Shown here one piece after another: positions 58,524-64,000 of a stretch of 64,000 bases of DNA. The notes below the pieces were generated by a model. It saw only the letters and a program-made list of their open reading frames with translations. It was not told the origin of the DNA and did no database searches. Position 1 is the first letter of the stretch. Every line of letters starts with the position of its first letter. Source of the stretch: Portunus trituberculatus (taxonomy: Eukaryota > Arthropoda > Malacostraca > Decapoda > Portunidae). Location: the NCBI RefSeq assembly GCF_017591435.1, contig NC_059290.1, positions 3,265,225-3,329,224 of the forward strand, given 5' to 3'. Position numbers and translations under genes: made by a program.

Positions 58524-58900
58524 CGATGTATATTGCGGTGGTATGTGGTGAATTAGGCGGTGGTGTAAATTGACAACTAAGGCGCTATAGATCAAAAGAA
58601 GTGATGTAGATTTAAAAAAAATGATAAAAAGAAGTGAAAAAAGTGATAACTGAGATGGTGTCAGTGTAAAAGTGATAATAAAAGTGAAAAAATCTTGTCA
58701 AATAAAAAAGTGACAACAAAGGTGACAGACGAAAAGGTTATAACAACAGCGATAAAAAGCTAACAAAGATGACATAAAGAAAACAATGATAGTAATAGTA
58801 AAGAAAAGCAATGATAAAGGTGAAATATAGAAAAAAGGTTCGAAAAATAATAACACATGTAAAAAAAATATTAAAAAAGGAACATTAGAGATGTGACAAA

Positions 58901-58948
<48 letters not shown>

Positions 58949-59165
58949 CCCCTGACCTCTCCTCCACTGGAAACAACCTTTATTCTGGGACATCCACAGT
59001 GACCTGTGAGCCAGCAACTGGCGGCCAGTGAAGAAGGCCACGGTGAAGGCAGCAGGGATAGGTGATGCGCCACAGTCCTCCTGTTGATTTGACCCCATCC
59101 CTGCTGAGGTACAGCAGATGGAGGGGCAGCGCTAAAATAGAGAGTGGGAGGGAAGAAGAAAAAAA

Positions 59166-59516
59166 GTGACGGGCACTGGTCCTTACCTGCGACGCTTGAC
59201 CAGAGGAAGACCCCAGGTTCCTCTTTAACTTCAACTGTATCTGTTTGCTTTACACTTCATCATTGTGGTTTGGCCGAAGCCGGGTTTTGGGGATCATGGG
59301 TTTGCACCCTTCAGCTACACGCCGCGGCAGGTGCCAGGCCGCCACCCGAGAGGCGGGACACAACCCCGACTAACACTCGGTACCCACTCACTGCTGGGTA
59401 GACAGGGGCGCGGGTGTGAGGAGACCGCCCAACATTCTCCGCTCCGCCCGGGATCGAACCCGGGATCTCTCGACTGTGAACCGAGTGTGCTAACCACTGC
59501 ACTACGGAGTACCCGA
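59166..59516 (-). mobile_element. SINE b, unit 4
   Basis: Head at about 59440-59512. Small deletions relative to unit 2. Confidence 0.75.
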
Positions 59517-60529
59517 CAACCACCACCATACCTGCCCGTACAGGTGAGTGCTGTCTTTCACACGATCCAGTTAGTGCACCTAAGCTGCCGTCGCCACTCC
59601 TATATACACAACGTCTCTCCTTTTTCTGCGTGTGGTAGTGCTTGTTTTATGGCCATCAGCTCGGATTGCAGCGATGATGAGCTGTCTGGCAGTCGGACAT
59701 GCGTACCTTCGTCCTTATGGAGACAAGCGGAAGCAGGTATTTTTTGTCGTTGATCAACCGATACCTTTTTTTTTTTTTTTATTTATACCATGTATTTATA
59801 CCTTGGTGTAATATACTTCCTGTGACTGTTCAGTCTGAACAGCCGACGCTGTTCAGTGTGCCTCGGTGGTGAGCTGTCTTGAGCTGAGTGGGTCTTTTTG
59901 ACAGTTAGTGATCGGTGATGTTGATGGTGTAGGGTCTCCTTATTCAGGGTGGGGTGGTGTGTAGTCGTTGGTGTAGAGAGGTGCGTAGTGATTTGAAGGA
60001 ATCGATGCATCTTGCCACTCTCCTTGTCCATTTGTTGTCCGTGAAGAGTGGTGGGTGTGCCACAGTGCTGCGAGGAGCGGTGCGATGATTGTTGTATTGT
60101 GAGGCTTTGATATATTATGTGTTTGTGGAGTAATGTTATGTACAGAGCGTTCAGTGTGTCGTGCAATGAAGGTAGTTAGATTTCAGTCTGCACAGCGTTG
60201 ATATGTTGGTTCATTTTGTAGCGGCGGGGAGCCTCCTTTCCCCATGTTTTGGATAATTTGAAGTGTTTCCATTTTGGTGTGCATGGCAAGAACTGCAGCT
60301 GCTGCGTGGTCTGTCACCGACTTATTGGCTGTATGTTAAATAGAGCAAGTATTTTGTCATGTGCCTTTGCTTCTAGCATGGAGAGAGCCCTTATAGTCCC
60401 ATAGTCCACATACGGTGTGCCATGCGGTCTGTGATGGAGGCTGTGTGAATATTGATTTTCAATGGTCTATCCACCCACTGGGACTGGCTGCGACAGAGGA
60501 TAAAAGGCAAGATAAATGATCTAAATTAT

Positions 60530-60584
<55 letters not shown>

Positions 60585-60613
60585 TAGCTGGAGAGGTAAT
60601 GAAGGAAGAAAAT

Positions 60614-60927
60614 GTGGCGGGCACTGGTCCATACCTGCGACACTTGACCAGAGGGAGACCCCCGGATTCCTCTTTTTATTGAAACTTGACCTATTTGCTT
60701 TATCTTCTTCCTATGGTTTGGGGATCACGGGTTTGCACCCTTCAGCTACACGCCGCGGCAGGTGCCAGGCCGCCACCCCAAGAGGCGGGACACAACCCCC
60801 GACTAACACCCGGTACCCACTCACTGCTGGGTGGACAGGGGCGCGGGTGTGAGGAGACCGCCCAGCCTTCTCCGCTCCGCCCGGGGATCGAACCCGGGAT
60901 CTCTCGGCTGTGAACCGAGTGTGCTAA
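60614..60927 (-). mobile_element. SINE a, unit 5, head truncated
   Basis: Has substitutions and a shorter middle compared with other units. The tRNA-like head is cut after the anticodon arm. Confidence 0.7.
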
Positions 60928-61305
60928 TACATAAAGAAAACAATGATAGTAATAGTAAAGAAAAGCAATGATAAAGGTGAAATATAGAAAAAAGGTTCGA
61001 AAAATAATAACACATGTAAAAAAATATTAAAAAAGGAACATTAGAGATGTGACAAAAGTAACACACACACACACACACAAACACAGCCCCTGACCTCTCC
61101 TCCACTGGAAACAACCTTTATTCTGGGACATCCACAGTGACCTGTGAGCCAGCAACTGGCGGCCAGTGAAGAAGGCCACGGTGAAGGCAGCAGGGATAGG
61201 TGATGCGCCACAGTCCTCCTGTTGATTTGACCCCATCCCTGCTGAGGTACAGCAGATGGAGGGGCAGCGCTAAAATAGAGAGTGGGAGGGAAGAAGAAAA
61301 AAAGT

Positions 61306-61658
61306 GACGGGCACTGGTCCTTACCTGCGACGCTTGACCAGAGGAAGACCCCCGGGTTCCTCTTTAACTTCAACTGTATCTGTTTGCTTTACACTTCATC
61401 ATTGTGGTTTGGCCGAAGCCGGGTTTTGGGGATCATGGGTTTGCACCCTTCAGCTACACGCCGCGGCAGGTGCCAGGCCGCCACCCCGAGAGGCGGGACA
61501 CAACCCCCGACTAACACTCGGTACCCACTCACTGCTGGGTAGACAGGGGCGCGGGTGTGAGGAGACCGCCCAACATTCTCCGCTCCGCCCGGGATCGAAC
61601 CCGGGATCTCTCGACTGTGAACCGAGTGTGCTAACCACTGCACTACGGAGTACCCGAC
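61306..61658 (-). mobile_element. SINE b, unit 5
   Basis: Head at about 61578-61655. Confidence 0.75.
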
Positions 61659-62573
61659 AACCACCACCATACCTGCCCGTACAGCTGAGTGCTGTCTTTC
61701 ACACGATCCAGTTAGTGCACCTAAGCTGCCGTCGCCACTCCTATATACACAACGTCTCTCCTTGTTTCTGCGTGTGGTAGTGCTTGTTTTATGGCCATCA
61801 GCTCGGATTGCAGCGATGATGAGCTGTCTGGCAGTCGGACATGCGTACCTTCGTCCTTATGGAGACAAGCGGAAGCAGGTATTTTTTGTCGTTGATCAAC
61901 CGATACCTTTTTTTTTTTTTTTTTATTTATACCATGTATTTATACCTTGGTGTAATATACTTCCTGTGACTGTTCAGTCTGAACAGCCGACGCTGTTCAG
62001 TGTGCCTCGGTGGTCTGACACCGACTTATTGGCTGTATGTTAAATAGAGCGATGCATCTTGCCACTCTCCTTGTCCATTTGTTGTCCGTGAAGAGTGGTG
62101 GTGTGCCACAGTGCTGCGAGGAGCGGTGCGATGATTGTTGTATTGTGAGGCTTTGATATATTATGTGTTTGTGGAGTAATGTTATGTACAGAGCGTTCAG
62201 TGTGTCGTGCAATGAAGGTAGTTAGATTTCAGTCTGCACAGCGTTGATATGTTGGTTCATTTTGTAGCGGCGGGGAGTCCTTTCCCCATGTTTTGGATAA
62301 TTTGAAGTGTTTCCATTTTGGTGTGCATGGCAAGAACTGCAGCTGCTGCGTGGTCTGTCACCGACTTATTGGCTGTATGTTAAATAGAGCAAGTATTTTG
62401 TCATGTGCCTTTGCTTCTAGCATGGAGAGAGCCCTTATAGTCCCATAGTCCACATACGGTGTGCCATGCGGTCTGTGATGGAGGCTGTGTGAATATTGAT
62501 TTTCAATGGTCTATCCACCCACTGGGACTGGCTGCGACAGAGGATAAAAGGCAAGATAAATGATCTAAATTAT

Positions 62574-62620
<47 letters not shown>

Positions 62621-62684
62621 GAGGAGAGAAAGGGAGATGGTCTATGACTTGAAGAGGAAGAGGGAAAAGAAAGAACTTTTGGGG

Positions 62685-63436
62685 GGAAGGGGGGCACGGT
62701 TTACCTCAGCTACCGGGAGGCCGGCCCAAACGGAACCCCGTAACCCCGGTCCCCAGCGGGTGGGGCCGGTTGAAGACCGCCCGCCTTCCGCCGCCCGGGA
62801 GACCGGGACCCGCTAACCGGTACCACTCACTCGGTACCGGTTAGCCCACCTTCCCGGCGGTCCCGGTCCTCGGCTTGACGGTCAATCATAGGACCCTTTA
62901 TGCACCCCTCCGAGACATAGTGGTCCTCTTGGTTGGTTGGTGTGTTTAGGAAATATTAAAAATAGATTTTACTAATTAGTGTAACACCTTGTGGTTGTGG
63001 GTTTTGGTGGTTTTTGGATATTAAAAGTTTATAATATTTTATACATATTTTACTAAATAGGTAAAGGTATTTTTGACTCCTAAACCCGCTATAGGATGAT
63101 GGAGACCGATCATAATATTACTTCCCACGACGGTAAGACCCTGTTTGGTTTGGGTTTGGTGTGGGGGTGGTGGGGTGTGGTGTTTTTAAATGTAAAATTT
63201 TGGTTTTGTGTGGGGGTTGGGTGTTTTTTTTAATATAAAATTTTATTGGTTATGAAGGGTGAAAGTGATTTACATTACTACCAATCCCATGGCAGCACCG
63301 GATTTTTATTTTAGTTTTGCACCTGTACTGGACAACCCGATCACCATTTTATTTATTTAGTGGCTACCTAGAAAAGTTTCCAAACTCGATAACCGGTCAA
63401 CTTTCTTGTTTGTGGGTTTGGGTTTTTTGTGGGTGT

Positions 63437-63486
<50 letters not shown>

Positions 63487-63930
63487 GGGTGGTTGTGGTG
63501 GGGTGGTGTAATGAAATGGGGTATGTAAAAGGGTGTTAAAATGAAAAAGGTAAATAAAAGTGTGTAGTTAAAATGATAAAAAAGTGAAAAATTGTAATAA
63601 AAGTGCAAAAGTGAAAAAAAGTAAAAACGCATAAAAAGCAACAAAGTGACAAAGAAAATATAAAAGAAAAAGCTAAAAGTGAATAAGAAAAAGTAAATAT
63701 AAAGAAAAATATAAAGGAAATTAGAAGTGAAAAATAAAACACAAAAAAAAAACAAAAACACACCACCCCACAACAACCACACACCACAACCAGCCGACTC
63801 CCATGAAAACCACGGAACACAGGAGTGACGCACGCCCGTGAACCCACCTGAGGCAGCAGGGAGGAGCGCAAATGGTGGAAGGAAAAAGTGAGGCACGTTA
63901 GCGCGCTAAGAAAGGGGAATACGACTGTTC
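62685..63930. repeat. Eroded copy of the array unit
   Basis: Recognisable order (ACCGCCCGCCTTCC, ACCTTCCCGG, TTTAGGAAATATTAAAAATAGATTTT, (GT)n at 63440-63483, then the AAAAGTGAAAAA-type segment) but with very many substitutions and losses compared with units 1-5. Confidence 0.6.
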
Positions 63931-64000
63931 TTACCTCAGTTCCTCTTTTATTGAAACTTGACCTATTTGCTTTATCTTCTTCCTATGGTTTGGGGATCAC
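63931..64000. repeat. Array sequence resumes at right edge
   Basis: The last ~55 bases match 60676-60730 exactly by eye (GAAACTTGACCTATTTGC ... GGTTTGGGGATCAC), so the array continues past the window. Confidence 0.75.

Larger units (their letters stand above)
60614..62684. repeat. 3.5-kb array, unit 5 (internally deleted)
   Basis: SINE a is diverged and cut at 60927, where the sequence jumps to the ACATAAAGAAAACAATG segment: about 1.3 kb of the standard unit is missing. A second change at 62013-62050 replaces about 140 bases by a copied insert. SINE b is at 61306-61658. Confidence 0.88.

Overview
The window looks like nuclear DNA of a crustacean, most likely a decapod such as a crab. The evidence is dense microsatellites ((GT)n, (CT)n, (AT)n, (AAT)n), spliced gene fragments, tRNA-headed SINEs, CR1-like and RNase H-bearing LINE retrotransposons, TTAGG-like pentamers (the arthropod telomere motif), and very little coding sequence. 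The organism call is an inference from repeat content. Nothing looks prokaryotic.

Layout. (1) 1-2196: a left edge with no recognisable gene, a possible poly(A) signal and simple repeats. (2) 2197-32046: four head-to-tail copies (A-D) of a roughly 6.7-7.5 kb segment. Each carries a small Cys-rich ORF, a promoter-like block with a full CRE palindrome, a purine-rich exon-like block with a consensus splice donor, a GT-rich intron-like stretch (with a 46-bp minisatellite and a tRNA-headed SINE in B and C), an exon-like block with a consensus acceptor, a long (CT)n tract, and in A-C a tail of LINE debris. Only copy A keeps the second exon open up to a splice donor; B-D share a 14-nt net loss that closes it. 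In copy D a nearly full-length CR1-like LINE (26356-31036) replaces about 1 kb of the unit. (3) 32047-35700: diverged short repeats and a 5'-truncated LINE with endonuclease, reverse transcriptase and RNase H remnants. (4) 35880-39890: the one clear host gene, two coding exons of an ARL16-like small GTPase with a candidate X-box promoter. Its last exon is not seen. The intron holds several independent tandem duplications. (5) 40570-41440: an inverted, internally deleted copy of the array unit, followed by triplet and dinucleotide repeats. (6) 43320-64000: a tandem array of about 3.5-kb units, each with two SINE copies on the minus strand, several (GT)n tracts and a (GA)n tract. Unit 1 is interrupted inside a SINE by a 3.3-kb DNA transposon (45338-48652) with about 200-bp terminal inverted repeats. 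It encodes a frameshifted protein with XPG/FEN-like nuclease motifs and a Cys-rich C-terminus. Unit 5 is rearranged, and the last 1.2 kb is an eroded unit whose final bases match the array again, so the array continues past the window.

The best candidate for a little-described system is that DNA transposon. Its protein resembles an Academ-type or related XPG-nuclease transposase, and the sequence itself supplies TIRs, a short target duplication and empty sites. Functionally, ARL16 is the only probable working gene; most other coding capacity is retrotransposon or transposon debris carrying frameshifts, some of which may be assembly indels.
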